Below, piece after piece: positions 23,481-31,562 of a stretch of 32,231 bases of DNA. The stretch lies in contig JAKATH010000019.1 in assembly GCA_021828055.1 (NCBI GenBank), positions 1,462-33,692 on the forward strand, read 5' to 3'. This stretch comes from Actinomycetes bacterium (GTDB taxonomy: Bacteria; Actinomycetota; Acidimicrobiia; Acidimicrobiales; RAAP-2). The position numbers were made by a program, and so were the translations under genes. Numbering within the stretch: the stretch's first letter is position 1; each line of letters begins with the position of its first letter. The notes below the pieces were generated by a model that saw only the letters and a program-made list of their open reading frames with translations, did no database searches and was not told the DNA's origin.

Positions 23481-25949
23481 ATGACGCGCACCGACCAGCC
23501 CGAGCCGTCGCCGCTCGGGACCGCATCCGACCGCCAGCCGCGCCGGCAGAAGGTGGAAGCCGCGGGCAGCGAGGCGGCCGGACGCGACCCACTGGTGCAG
23601 TCGCTGTCCTTCGCCGTCGAGAAGATGACGTGCGGAGCCTGCGCAGCTCGCATCGAGCGGCACCTGAACGGCATCGACGGCGTCCATGCGGTGGTCAACT
23701 TCGCGACCGAGCGCGCGTCGGTGACGGCACCGCCGTCGGTCGGCGTCTCCCGGCTCGTCGACGAGGTGGCGTCGATCGGCTACGCGGCGCAGCTGGTGGG
23801 GAGCGATCCCCGACAAGCCGTGGTGGCGGGCTCCGCCGAGGAGGCGGCGAGGCGCGTGCGCTCGCTGGGGCGCCGCCTCGTCGTGGCCGCCGTGCTGTTC
23901 ATGCCGCTGTGCGACGCCTCCGTGGCGTTCTCGGTGGTGCCCAGCACGCGCTTCGAAGGCTGGCAGTGGGTGCTGATCGCGCTGGCCCTCCCCGTCGTCA
24001 CGTGGGCGGCGTGGCCCTTCCACGAGGCCGCCTTCCGCCATGCCCTCCACCGAACCGCGACCATGGACACGCTGGTCTCGCTGGGCGTGATCTCCTCCAC
24101 GGCGTGGTCCGTCTACGCCATGTTCTTCGAGGACGCCGGTGCCACGGGCCGCTCGATCGCCTACCTGCTGACGCACCACTCGGGCGGTTCGATCTACCTC
24201 GACGTCGCCGGCGGGGTCACGACCTTCCTCCTCTTCGGGCGCTGGTTCGAGGCCCGATCGCGCCAGCGCAGCGGCGACGCGCTGCGCGCGCTCGCCGAGC
24301 GGGGGGCGAAGGAGGTCTCGATGCTGGACGGCGACGGCGTCGAGCGCCGGCGACCCGTCGCGGACCTCCGTCCGAAGGACCGCTTCGTAGTCCGGCCTGG
24401 AGAGAAGGTGGCGACCGACGGAGTCGTCGTCTCGGGCGAATCGGCCATCGACCGGAGCCTCATGACGGGAGAGTCCGAGCCCGTCGACGTACGCGCGGGC
24501 GACGAGGTCACGGGCGGCACGATGTGCTGCGCGGGGCGGCTGGTCGTGGAAGCGACCGCCGTCGGGGCGGACACCCAGCTCGGCCAGATGCTGTCCCTGG
24601 TGGAGCGCGCGCAAAACGAGAAGGCGCAGGTGCAGCGTCTCGCGGACCGCGTCGCGAGCGTCTTCGTCCCCGTCGTGATCGTGCTGGCGCTCGCCACGCT
24701 CAGCGGGTGGCTGGCAACCGGTGCCTCTTCGCTCGCCGCCTTCAACGCCGGGCTGTCCGTCCTCATCATCGCCTGCCCCTGCGCGTTGGGCCTCGCGACG
24801 CCCGCGGCGCTCTTCGTCGCCTCGGGCACCGGCGCCCGGGAGGGGATCTTCTTCAAGGGCTACCGGGCGCTGGAGCTCTCGAAGCAGGTCGACACCGTCG
24901 TCCTCGACAAGACCGGCACCGTCACCGAAGGACGGATGGAGGTGGTCGGGCTCGCGGCCGCCTCGGGCGTGGACCGCCGCGAGCTGCTCCGGCTCGCCGG
25001 CGCCGTCGAGCAGGCGTCCGAGCATCCGGTCGCCCGCGCCGTCGCCGCCGTCGCTCTGGCCGAGCTGGGCTCGCTGCCAACGGCGGGCTCCTTCTCCGGG
25101 GTCGCCGGGCTCGGCGCGACCGGGACGGTGGGGGGGCGCGCCGTCTCGGTGGGTCGCCCGTCGCTCGTGCCCGGCGCGGCCGTGCCCGGCGAGGTCGCGG
25201 CGCGCTGCACGGACTGGGAGGCCCGCGGCCACACGGCGGTCGTCGTCACGAGCGACGGCGCGGTGATCGGGGCGATCGCCGTCGCCGACGCGGTCCGGCC
25301 CTCCGCGGCCCCTGCCGTCTCGAAGCTGCGGAGTCTCGGGCTGCGCTGCATCCTCGTGTCGGGGGACAACGAGACGACGACGCGGACGGTCGCGGCCGCG
25401 ATCGGCGTCGACGAGGTGGTCGCGGGCGCGCCGCCTGCCGGCAAGGTGGCGGTGATCCGGTCACTGCAAGCGGCCGGGCGCTCGGTCGCGATGATCGGAG
25501 ACGGGGTGAACGACGCGCCCGCGCTGGCGGCGGCGGACCTCGGGCTGGCCGTCGGCTCGGGCGCCGACGTCGCGATCGACGCCGCCGACCTCGTGATCGT
25601 CCGGGAGGACCTGCAGGCGGCCGCGTTCGCGATCGCGCTCGCCCGCCGCACGCTGCGGATCATCCACTCCAACCTGCTGTGGGCCTTCGCGTACAACCTG
25701 GTCGCCATCCCCGTCGCCGCGGCGGGTCTTCTGGATCCCCTCGTCGCCGCCGGTGCGATGTCCCTCTCCTCCGTCTTCGTCGTGTGGAACAGCGCGCGGC
25801 TCCGGCCGCGACGCCCGGCGCCGCGGGCCCGCGTCGCCCACCGCACGCCGCCGGTCCGGGCGGCGCAGCCGGCGCGCCACGGCCGCGAGCACGAGTCCAT
25901 GCCCGACGCCGGGGCCGTCCCCCTCGCGGCCGGGCGAGGGGAGCGGTGA
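23481..25949 (+). CDS. copA: Copper-type P1B ATPase
   Basis: An 822-aa heavy-metal efflux ATPase, most likely Cu(I). The N-terminal HMA metal-binding domain has MTCGACAAR (Cys51, Cys54). Eight membrane helices are expected, with the transport motif CPC (432-434, in IIACPCALGLATPAAL). The actuator loop has TGES, the phosphorylation site is Asp476 in VLDKTGTVTEG, the SEHP motif is present, and the hinge is GDGVNDAPALAAADLG. The tail after the last helices (about 40 residues) is Arg/Pro-rich without obvious metal ligands. ATG 23481 is the first ATG; GTG 23442, 11 bases after a -10-like box, would add 13 residues. No copper regulator or chaperone is encoded beside it, and the gene sits between coaE and uvrB. 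Confidence 0.9.
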   Translation: MTRTDQPEPSPLGTASDRQPRRQKVEAAGSEAAGRDPLVQSLSFAVEKMTCGACAARIERHLNGIDGVHAVVNFATERASVTAPPSVGVSRLVDEVASIGYAAQLVGSDPRQAVVAGSAEEAARRVRSLGRRLVVAAVLFMPLCDASVAFSVVPSTRFEGWQWVLIALALPVVTWAAWPFHEAAFRHALHRTATMDTLVSLGVISSTAWSVYAMFFEDAGATGRSIAYLLTHHSGGSIYLDVAGGVTTFLLFGRWFEARSRQRSGDALRALAERGAKEVSMLDGDGVERRRPVADLRPKDRFVVRPGEKVATDGVVVSGESAIDRSLMTGESEPVDVRAGDEVTGGTMCCAGRLVVEATAVGADTQLGQMLSLVERAQNEKAQVQRLADRVASVFVPVVIVLALATLSGWLATGASSLAAFNAGLSVLIIACPCALGLATPAALFVASGTGAREGIFFKGYRALELSKQVDTVVLDKTGTVTEGRMEVVGLAAASGVDRRELLRLAGAVEQASEHPVARAVAAVALAELGSLPTAGSFSGVAGLGATGTVGGRAVSVGRPSLVPGAAVPGEVAARCTDWEARGHTAVVVTSDGAVIGAIAVADAVRPSAAPAVSKLRSLGLRCILVSGDNETTTRTVAAAIGVDEVVAGAPPAGKVAVIRSLQAAGRSVAMIGDGVNDAPALAAADLGLAVGSGADVAIDAADLVIVREDLQAAAFAIALARRTLRIIHSNLLWAFAYNLVAIPVAAAGLLDPLVAAGAMSLSSVFVVWNSARLRPRRPAPRARVAHRTPPVRAAQPARHGREHESMPDAGAVPLAAGRGER

Positions 25950-26071
25950 CGAGGGGAGCGTTGAGCGGAGGGCCGCTGGACGACCTCCTCGCCGCGGCGG
26001 TGATCGGGTGGCGTGCCTCCGTGCCGGCCTCCAGGCCCTCGCGGGCCGGCGGCGACGGCGCAGCGAGGCCG

Positions 26072-26090
26072 GCGTGGACGTCGTCCACGC
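26072..26090 (+). terminator. Hairpin between copA and uvrB
   Basis: GCGTGGAC and GTCCACGC form a perfect 8-bp stem with a 3-base loop, 120 bases after copA. No T-run follows. The remainder of 25950-26177 shows no convincing gene. Confidence 0.35.
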
Positions 26091-26177
26091 GGCGACGGGC
26101 GTGTCGACGGCCGGGATGCTGACCGGTTGAGGGCACGCCGGCAGTGGCCCCCCGGCCGGCGCCGAGCAGCCCGTTGG

Positions 26178-26183
26178 TACGCT
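26178..26183 (+). promoter_or_regulatory. TANNNT box of uvrB
   Basis: TACGCT ends 8 bases before the uvrB GTG. The surrounding GTACGCTCCGAG is identical to that before the GT4 gene at 15405-15416. No Shine-Dalgarno sequence lies before the GTG. Confidence 0.5.
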
Positions 26184-26191
26184 CCGAGAGC

Positions 26192-28282
26192 GTGCCCGAT
26201 TTCGAGGTCGTGTCGTCCTTCCAGCCGGCCGGCGACCAGCCGGCGGCGATCCGCGCGCTCTCCGAAGGCGTGCGGCGCGGCGACCGCTTCCAGACCCTTC
26301 AGGGGATCACGGGCAGCGGGAAGACGGCCACGATCGCGTGGGCCGTCGAGGCCGTGCAACGGCCGACCCTCATCATCGAGCCGAACAAGTCGCTCGCCGC
26401 CCAGCTCTCGTCGGAGCTGCGGGAGCTGTTCCCGAAGAACCGGGTCGAGTTCTTCGTGTCCTACTACGACTACTACCAGCCCGAGGCGTACCTGCCCACG
26501 ACCGACACGTACATCGAGAAGGACTCGTCGATCAACGACGAGATCGACCGGCTCCGCCACGCGACGACGTCGTCACTCCTCCTGCGGCGCGACGTCGTCG
26601 TCGTCGCGTCGGTGTCGTGCATCTACGGGCTCGGGTCGCCCGAGGAGTACTCGGGGCGCATCCTCGGCCTCCGGGTCGGCGAGGTGATCGACCAGCGCGA
26701 CCTCCTCCGGCGCCTCGTCGACCTCCAGTACGCCCGCAACGACGTGAACCTGGTCCGCGGCACCTTCCGCGCCCGGGGCGACACGATCGAGATCCACCCC
26801 GCCTACGAGGAGGCGGCCCTCCGGGTCGAGCTCTTCGGCGACACGGTCGAGCGGATCGTCCCCTTCGACGTGCTCACCGGCGAGATGGGCGAGGAGATGG
26901 AAGACGTCGTGGTCTTCGCGGCCACGCACTACGTCGCGGGCGACGAGACCATGCAGCGGGCGATCGGCACGATCGAGGTGGAGCTGCGAGAGCGGCTCGG
27001 CTGCTTCCAGCGGGAGGGCAAGCTGCTCGAGGCGCAGCGCCTGCGTGCCCGCACGGAGCACGACCTCGAGATGCTGGCGGAGACCGGGTCGTGCTCGGGC
27101 ATCGAGAACTACAGCCGCCACCTCGACGGCCGGAGCCCCGGAGACCCGCCGTTCACCCTGCTCGACTTCTTCCCGAAGGACTACCTGGTCGTGATCGACG
27201 AGAGCCACGTCGCCGTGCCGCAGCTGCACGGCCAGTGGGCGGGGGACCGGTCCCGGAAGGAGGTGCTCGTCGAGCACGGGTTCCGGCTGCCCTCCGCGCT
27301 CGACAACCGGCCGCTGCGCTTCGAGGAGTTCGTCGAGCGGGTCCCCCAGGCGATCTTCGTCTCGGCGACCCCAGGGCCCTTCGAGCTCGGGCACTCCGCG
27401 CAGGTCGTCGAGCAGGTGATCCGCCCGACGGGGCTCGTCGACCCCGAGGTGGTGATCCAGCCGACGCGCGGGCAGATCGACGACCTCATGACGCGGATCG
27501 AGCGCGCGGTGGGCAAGGGCGGGCGGGTGCTCGTGACCACGCTCACGAAGAAGATGGCAGAGGACCTCACCGACTACCTGGCGGACGCGGGCATCCGCGT
27601 CCAGTACCTGCACTCCGACATCGACACGATCACCCGTGTCGAGATCCTTCGCGGGCTCCGCCTCGGCTCGATCGACGTCCTGGTCGGGATCAACCTCCTG
27701 CGCGAAGGGCTCGACCTTCCCGAGGTGTCGCTCGTCGCGATCCTCGACGCCGACAAGGAGGGCTTCCTCCGCTCGGCGTCGTCGTTGATCCAGACGATGG
27801 GACGTGCCGCCCGGAACGTCGACGGCACGGTGGTCCTCTACGCGGACTCGGTCACCGACTCGATGCGGGAGGCGGTCGGGACGACGCAGCGGCGCCGCCA
27901 GCTCCAGATGGCCCACAACGCCGAGCACGGCATCGATCCCCAGACCATTCGCAAGGCCGTGACCGACATCCTCGAGCGGCTGCGCGGCGGGCCCGACGGC
28001 ACGTCGCGCGCGAAGCGGAGCCGTGCCGACGTGCGTTCCGGCAGGGCCGCGCGGACGGTCCGCACGCGCGCCGCCGTCGGCGGCGGCGGGTGGGCCCCCG
28101 GCGCCGGCCCGGCCGAGCTCCCGCCCGAGCTCGCCGAGGTCGCGGCGGAGCTCGAGCGCGAGATGCACGCCGCCGCGGCGGACCTCCGGTTCGAGGAGGC
28201 GGCCCTCCTGCGTGACCAGCTGGCGGCGATCCGGGAGCAGGCGTTCGGACCCGTCGATGCGGAGACCCCGCCGCCTCGGTGA
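26192..28282 (+). CDS. uvrB: UvrABC excinuclease subunit B
   Basis: Central damage-verification subunit of nucleotide excision repair; receives damaged DNA from UvrA and recruits UvrC. The 696-aa protein has helicase motif I GITGSGKT (Lys44), the beta-hairpin text [12 protein letters not shown] that threads between the strands, the DESH box (336-339), the C-terminal helicase motifs (QTMGRAARN) and the UVR domain near 653-690 ([11 protein letters not shown]) that contacts UvrC. GTG 26192 gives the family N-terminus [16 protein letters not shown] and lies 8 bases after a TANNNT box, suggesting a leaderless mRNA. The frame is open to 26144 but the extra residues do not match UvrB. An Arg-rich linker with a Gly run near 600-640 precedes the UVR domain. 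Confidence 0.96.
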   Translation: MPDFEVVSSFQPAGDQPAAIRALSEGVRRGDRFQTLQGITGSGKTATIAWAVEAVQRPTLIIEPNKSLAAQLSSELRELFPKNRVEFFVSYYDYYQPEAYLPTTDTYIEKDSSINDEIDRLRHATTSSLLLRRDVVVVASVSCIYGLGSPEEYSGRILGLRVGEVIDQRDLLRRLVDLQYARNDVNLVRGTFRARGDTIEIHPAYEEAALRVELFGDTVERIVPFDVLTGEMGEEMEDVVVFAATHYVAGDETMQRAIGTIEVELRERLGCFQREGKLLEAQRLRARTEHDLEMLAETGSCSGIENYSRHLDGRSPGDPPFTLLDFFPKDYLVVIDESHVAVPQLHGQWAGDRSRKEVLVEHGFRLPSALDNRPLRFEEFVERVPQAIFVSATPGPFELGHSAQVVEQVIRPTGLVDPEVVIQPTRGQIDDLMTRIERAVGKGGRVLVTTLTKKMAEDLTDYLADAGIRVQYLHSDIDTITRVEILRGLRLGSIDVLVGINLLREGLDLPEVSLVAILDADKEGFLRSASSLIQTMGRAARNVDGTVVLYADSVTDSMREAVGTTQRRRQLQMAHNAEHGIDPQTIRKAVTDILERLRGGPDGTSRAKRSRADVRSGRAARTVRTRAAVGGGGWAPGAGPAELPPELAEVAAELEREMHAAAADLRFEEAALLRDQLAAIREQAFGPVDAETPPPR

Positions 28283-28312
28283 CCCAGGGTGGGGGCGCCG
28301 CCCCGGCCCGCG

Positions 28313-28350
28313 TAGTCTTGTGGCGCCGAGCGCACGGCCGGACGGCCGTG
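28313..28350 (+). promoter_or_regulatory. Possible promoter and 5' hairpin of the carrier-protein cassette
   Basis: TAGTCT (28313-28318) is a -10-like box. The transcript would begin near 28325 and fold CACGGCC (28333-28339) with GGCCGTG (28344-28350), a perfect 7-bp stem with a 4-base loop, about 45 bases before the ATG. No clear -35 is seen. Confidence 0.4.
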
Positions 28351-28393
28351 TGGGCCCGGCACGATCCCGATCCTGGAGGGAACGACCGCCACC

Positions 28394-29998
28394 ATGACTC
28401 CGACTCCGCACGACGGCAGCTTGGCGGGAGCAGCGCCGAGCGTACTCTCCGGCAAGACAGTCGAGCTCCCCGCCCAGACGCTCGTCGACCTGGTGGCCGG
28501 CCACGCCCGCAACCGACCCGACGCGCCCGCGGTCGAGGGCGACGGCCCGACGCAGACCTACGCGGAGCTGTGGCAGCACGCGGGGCGGATCGCGGCGGCC
28601 CTGGCAGACGCAGGCGTGGGCGAGGGCGACCAGGTCGCGATCTGGGCGACGAGGACGGCGCCGGTGGTCGCCGCGGGGCTCGCGGTGATGTCGCTGGGCG
28701 CGGCGTACGTGCCGATCGATCCCACCTACCCCGCTGCGCGGGTGCGGCGCATCCTCGAGGTCGGGCGCCCGAAGGTCATGGTGTCGGCAGAGCCGAGCTC
28801 GCTCGCCGGCAGCCTCCCGAGGGACGTCGCGACCCTCGACACCCACGCAGGGCCCCACGACGCCGGCGAGCTCCGGCCGGTGGCGCGTCAGGACCACATC
28901 GCCTACACGGTCTTCACGTCCGGCTCGACCGGGCAGCCCAAGGGGGTCCTCGTCGCCCACCGGTCGCTCGTGAACTACCTGGGGTGGGCGCAGGAGCTCA
29001 CGGGCTTCACCGACGCCGATGCGACGCCGTGCTTCGCGAGCCTCGGCTTCGACCACGCGGTCACCTGCTTGTGGCTGCCGCTGATGGTCGGCGGCTCGGT
29101 GCAGCTCGTGCCCGACAGCTGGGACCCGAGGCCGTGGCTGGCTCCGCGCGAGCGGCAGTTCGCGTTCGTGAAGATCACGCCGTCGCACGTCAGGCTGTTC
29201 GAGCGGATCGCCCGTCCCGACTACCGGGCGATCACCCGTTCGGTGATGTTCGGCGGGGAGCGACTGGACGCCGCGCTCGTGGCCAGCCTCGGCGATCGCC
29301 TGGAGGGCGTCCACCTCCTCGACCACTACGGCCCGACCGAGGCGACGGTGGGGTGCACCGCCTATCGGTTCGAGCGCAGCAACCTGCCGGCGGAGGGCGC
29401 CCTGCCCATCGGCGAGCCGGTGTGGAACTCGCGCGCCTACCTCGTGGACGAGGACCTGCGGCCGGTGCCGCTCGGCGGGGAGGGGGAGCTGGTCCTCGGA
29501 GGGGAGTGCGTGGCCGTCGGCTACCTCGGAGGGGACGCCGAGGACAAGGGCCGGTTCCTCGAGGAGGTTGCCATCGCCGGCGCGGCCGGCCCTGGCGGCT
29601 CCCGCGCGTACCGGACGGGCGACCGCTGCACGATCCGCGAGGACGGCCAGCTCCATTACCTCGGTCGTCTCGACGAGCAGGTCAAGGTGCGCGGGTTCCG
29701 GATCGAGATCCACGAGGTGCGCGACCTGGCGGAGTCCCTCGACGGGGTGGCCCACGCGGCGGCCGCGGTCAGCTCGAAGGGCCTCGGCGGGCTCGAGCTC
29801 TTCGTCGTCCCGGAGGGCGCGGCGGGAACGGACCTGGTGGCACGGGTGCTGGAGCGGCTGCGGGCGGAGCTTCCCGCCGCCGCAGTGCCCGAGAGGGTCT
29901 TCGTGGTGCCTAGCCTGGTGGTGAACGCCCACGGCAAGTGGGACCGCGACGCGACGAGGAAGCTCGCAGGAGAGGCCGAGGAGGGAACCGGGTCATGA
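28394..29998 (+). CDS. Stand-alone NRPS-type amino-acid adenylation enzyme, acidic substrate predicted
   Basis: A 534-aa adenylation domain that activates an amino acid as AMP ester and loads it on a carrier thiol. Core motifs are A3 YTVFTSGSTGQPKG (171-184), A5 YGPTEAT, A7 YRTGD, A8 YLGRLDEQVKVRGFRIE and the A10 lysine Lys515. Asp220 in FDHAV is the residue that binds the amino group of alpha-amino acids. By hand alignment to GrsA the pocket reads D-H-T-K-M-G-H-V-G-K (220, 221, 224, 260, 285, 287, 311, 319, 320, 515). From memory, Asp-activating domains read D-L-T-K-V-G-H-I-G-K, so an aspartate-like substrate is predicted (inference). ATG 28394 has GGAGGG 13 bases upstream. No condensation or thioesterase domain is attached. 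DltA is the nearest analogue in organisation. Confidence 0.88.
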   Translation: MTPTPHDGSLAGAAPSVLSGKTVELPAQTLVDLVAGHARNRPDAPAVEGDGPTQTYAELWQHAGRIAAALADAGVGEGDQVAIWATRTAPVVAAGLAVMSLGAAYVPIDPTYPAARVRRILEVGRPKVMVSAEPSSLAGSLPRDVATLDTHAGPHDAGELRPVARQDHIAYTVFTSGSTGQPKGVLVAHRSLVNYLGWAQELTGFTDADATPCFASLGFDHAVTCLWLPLMVGGSVQLVPDSWDPRPWLAPRERQFAFVKITPSHVRLFERIARPDYRAITRSVMFGGERLDAALVASLGDRLEGVHLLDHYGPTEATVGCTAYRFERSNLPAEGALPIGEPVWNSRAYLVDEDLRPVPLGGEGELVLGGECVAVGYLGGDAEDKGRFLEEVAIAGAAGPGGSRAYRTGDRCTIREDGQLHYLGRLDEQVKVRGFRIEIHEVRDLAESLDGVAHAAAAVSSKGLGGLELFVVPEGAAGTDLVARVLERLRAELPAAAVPERVFVVPSLVVNAHGKWDRDATRKLAGEAEEGTGS

Positions 29999-31146
29999 GC
30001 GCGATCGACACCACAGCGGCGACCGGCCGGACCGGGCGGGCGGTCTCGCTCGTCTGCGTCGACTGCGGGTCGACCGATCAGGACCTCTCCGGCCGGTGCC
30101 GCGCCTGCCACGGGCTCGTCGACGCGGTCTACCCCCGGACCGCCGCCGCGCTCGAGCCGGGAGACGCCGACGCGCTCGAGACCTACTGGGACCTCCTTCC
30201 GGTCCCGCGCCGTGAGTCGTGCCGGATCGCGATCGAGCCCACGCCGACCGTGCTCCTGACCGAGCTCGACGGGGTGCCGATCTGGGCGAAGGTGGAGGGG
30301 GTCCTGCCGACGGGCTCCACGAAGGACCGGCTGATCGCCGTGTCGCTCCCGCTCATGATCGAGCGGGGGGTGGAGCGGTTCGTCTTCAGCTCGACGGGCA
30401 ACACGGCCGCCGCCTACGCCTGGGGGCTGCAGCACTACCCGGAGCTCGCAGCCCGGGTGTACGTGTCCGAGGACGTGCCCGACGCGCAGCTCGGCCCCAA
30501 GACCGCCCAGATGGAGGTCGTCCGGGTGAAGGGCGACTACGTGGAGGCGGGCAACCGCTCGCGGGCGGAGCTCCGTCCGGGCGAGGTCTCCGAGGGCGGC
30601 TTCTTCAACCTCGGCCGGCGCGAGGGTGCGAAGCTCGCCTACCTCGAGGCCTTCGACGACGTCGCGCGTGCGGGCGGCCGGATCGACACGGTGGTCCAGG
30701 CGGTCGCCTCGGGCCTCGGGATCGTCGCCGCCGCACGGGCGGTCGAACAGAGCGAGGCGGTGCGCGGGTGGGGCAGGGGCCCGCGGCTCTTCTGCGCGCA
30801 GCAGACGAGCTGCTCGCCGATGGTGAAGGCCTACCGCGCCCTGCTCGCCGGCACCGGCGAGCGGCTGCCGGAGAAGCTGCCCTCGGGGCTCGCCGCCGCC
30901 ATCCTGCTCGGCGACCCCTTCTCGAGCTTCGACTACGTCGCCCGAGCGGTGCGCGAGTCGACAGGGAACTTCGTCGACGTGACGTCGTCGGAGATCGCCG
31001 CCGCCTTGCAGCGTCACAACCACGAGGTGCCGATGGGGGACTCCGCCGCCGTCGCGCTGGCGAGCGTCTACCGCCTCTGGGAGCAGGGCGACCTGCGGGA
31101 GTCCGAGGGCGTGCTGGTCGCGCTCACCGGCGGCCCCGGCCGATGA
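29995..31146 (+). CDS. Threonine-synthase-like PLP enzyme with N-terminal zinc ribbon
   Basis: A 383-aa fold-type II PLP enzyme. Cys21, Cys24, Cys35 and Cys38 (CVDC and CRAC) form the short zinc ribbon seen in one branch of threonine synthases. The PLP lysine is Lys110 in LPTGSTKDR, the phosphate loop is SSTGNTAAA (132-140), and AVASGLGIVAAAR corresponds to the second glycine-rich loop. Relatives make threonine from O-phosphohomoserine, cysteate from O-phosphoserine and sulfite, or diaminopropionate-type products. No hom or thrB is next to it. It overlaps the adenylation gene by ATGA, with GGAGG upstream, and precedes a carrier protein by 22 bases, so a product used as the carrier-bound amino acid is likely. 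A plain threonine synthase cannot be excluded. Confidence 0.85.
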   Translation: MSAIDTTAATGRTGRAVSLVCVDCGSTDQDLSGRCRACHGLVDAVYPRTAAALEPGDADALETYWDLLPVPRRESCRIAIEPTPTVLLTELDGVPIWAKVEGVLPTGSTKDRLIAVSLPLMIERGVERFVFSSTGNTAAAYAWGLQHYPELAARVYVSEDVPDAQLGPKTAQMEVVRVKGDYVEAGNRSRAELRPGEVSEGGFFNLGRREGAKLAYLEAFDDVARAGGRIDTVVQAVASGLGIVAAARAVEQSEAVRGWGRGPRLFCAQQTSCSPMVKAYRALLAGTGERLPEKLPSGLAAAILLGDPFSSFDYVARAVRESTGNFVDVTSSEIAAALQRHNHEVPMGDSAAVALASVYRLWEQGDLRESEGVLVALTGGPGR

Positions 31147-31168
31147 CCCGGTACGCGAACCCGCCAGC

Positions 31169-31411
31169 ATGACGGAGGCCGAGTTCTACGAGCGGATGCG
31201 GGCGTTCCTCCGCGAGCGCCGGCCCGACCTGCCCGGCGACGTCGAGCCGACCACGCAGCTGTGGCAGGCCGGCTACCTCGACTCCTTCGGGCTCATCGAG
31301 ACGCTCTCGCTCCTCGAAGAGCTGATCGGCTACCCGGTCCAGATCGGCGCCGACGACCTGCCGAGCTTCTTCACGATGAAGGGGATCTTCGAGGCGTTCC
31401 TCGCAGGCTGA
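31169..31411 (+). CDS. Free-standing acyl/peptidyl carrier protein
   Basis: An 80-aa carrier protein with the phosphopantetheine serine Ser39 in YLDSFGLIE, predicted four-helix fold and a variable basic helix I (MRAFLRERRP). It differs clearly from the fatty-acid AcpP at 4108 ([11 protein letters not shown]) and resembles single carrier proteins that work with stand-alone adenylation enzymes, such as DltC. ATG 31169 has no good Shine-Dalgarno sequence but follows the PLP gene by only 22 bases, so translation probably depends on the upstream gene. It is the last gene of the cassette. No phosphopantetheinyl transferase or release enzyme is encoded nearby. Confidence 0.88.
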   Translation: MTEAEFYERMRAFLRERRPDLPGDVEPTTQLWQAGYLDSFGLIETLSLLEELIGYPVQIGADDLPSFFTMKGIFEAFLAG

Positions 31412-31415
31412 GCCG

Positions 31416-31471
31416 CCGCGGCCGCGCGCGTCGACGCGTCGCCCCGCGGCCGCGCGCGTCGACGCGTCGCC
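31416..31471. repeat. 28-base direct duplication after the cassette
   Basis: Two perfect 28-base copies (31416-31443, 31444-31471), each containing the palindrome CGCGTCGACGCG, plus the first 7 bases of a third copy. Confidence 0.9.
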
Positions 31472-31479
31472 CCGCGGCA

Positions 31480-31497
31480 CCCTTCCGCCCCGAAGGG
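31480..31497 (+). terminator. Possible terminator of the cassette
   Basis: CCCTTC (31480-31485) pairs with GAAGGG (31492-31497) across a 6-base loop, 68 bases after the carrier-protein stop. No T-run follows. Confidence 0.35.
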
Positions 31498-31503
31498 GTA
31501 ACC

Positions 31504-31531
31504 TTGCGGTAACGAAACGTTGCAATAGCTA
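31504..31531 (+). promoter_or_regulatory. Promoter of the Ig-like protein gene
   Basis: TTGCGG (31504-31509) and TAGCTA (31526-31531) with a 16-base spacer, in a stretch clearly richer in A and T than the rest of the window. GAAGGGGTAA occurs both before it (31492-31501) and after it (31551-31560). Confidence 0.5.
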
Positions 31532-31534
31532 TTT

Positions 31535-31550
31535 CTGACCGTGCGGTCAG
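31535..31550 (+). promoter_or_regulatory. TetR-type operator palindrome
   Basis: CTGACCG-TG-CGGTCAG is a perfect 7+2+7 palindrome of the GACCGnnCGGTC form bound by many TetR/AcrR repressors. It covers the expected transcription start and ends at the ribosome binding site (GGAAGGGG, 31550-31557). The regulator is not in the window. Confidence 0.5.
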
Positions 31551-31562
31551 GAAGGGGTAAAC

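Noticed and set aside
25946-26122. A 58-codon frame overlapping the copA stop by GTGA
   Set aside because: After a short plausible start it becomes Ser/Arg/Pro low complexity; no motif, and the overlap alone is weak evidence.
26573-29932. A 1119-residue open frame opposite uvrB and the adenylation gene
   Set aside because: It spans two well-identified genes on the other strand and has the His/Arg/Asp bias of antisense GC-rich frames.
28394-31411. A dlt operon (D-alanylation of teichoic acid)
   Set aside because: The adenylation-plus-carrier layout is similar, but the pocket looks acidic-specific and the membrane acyltransferase DltB and DltD are absent.
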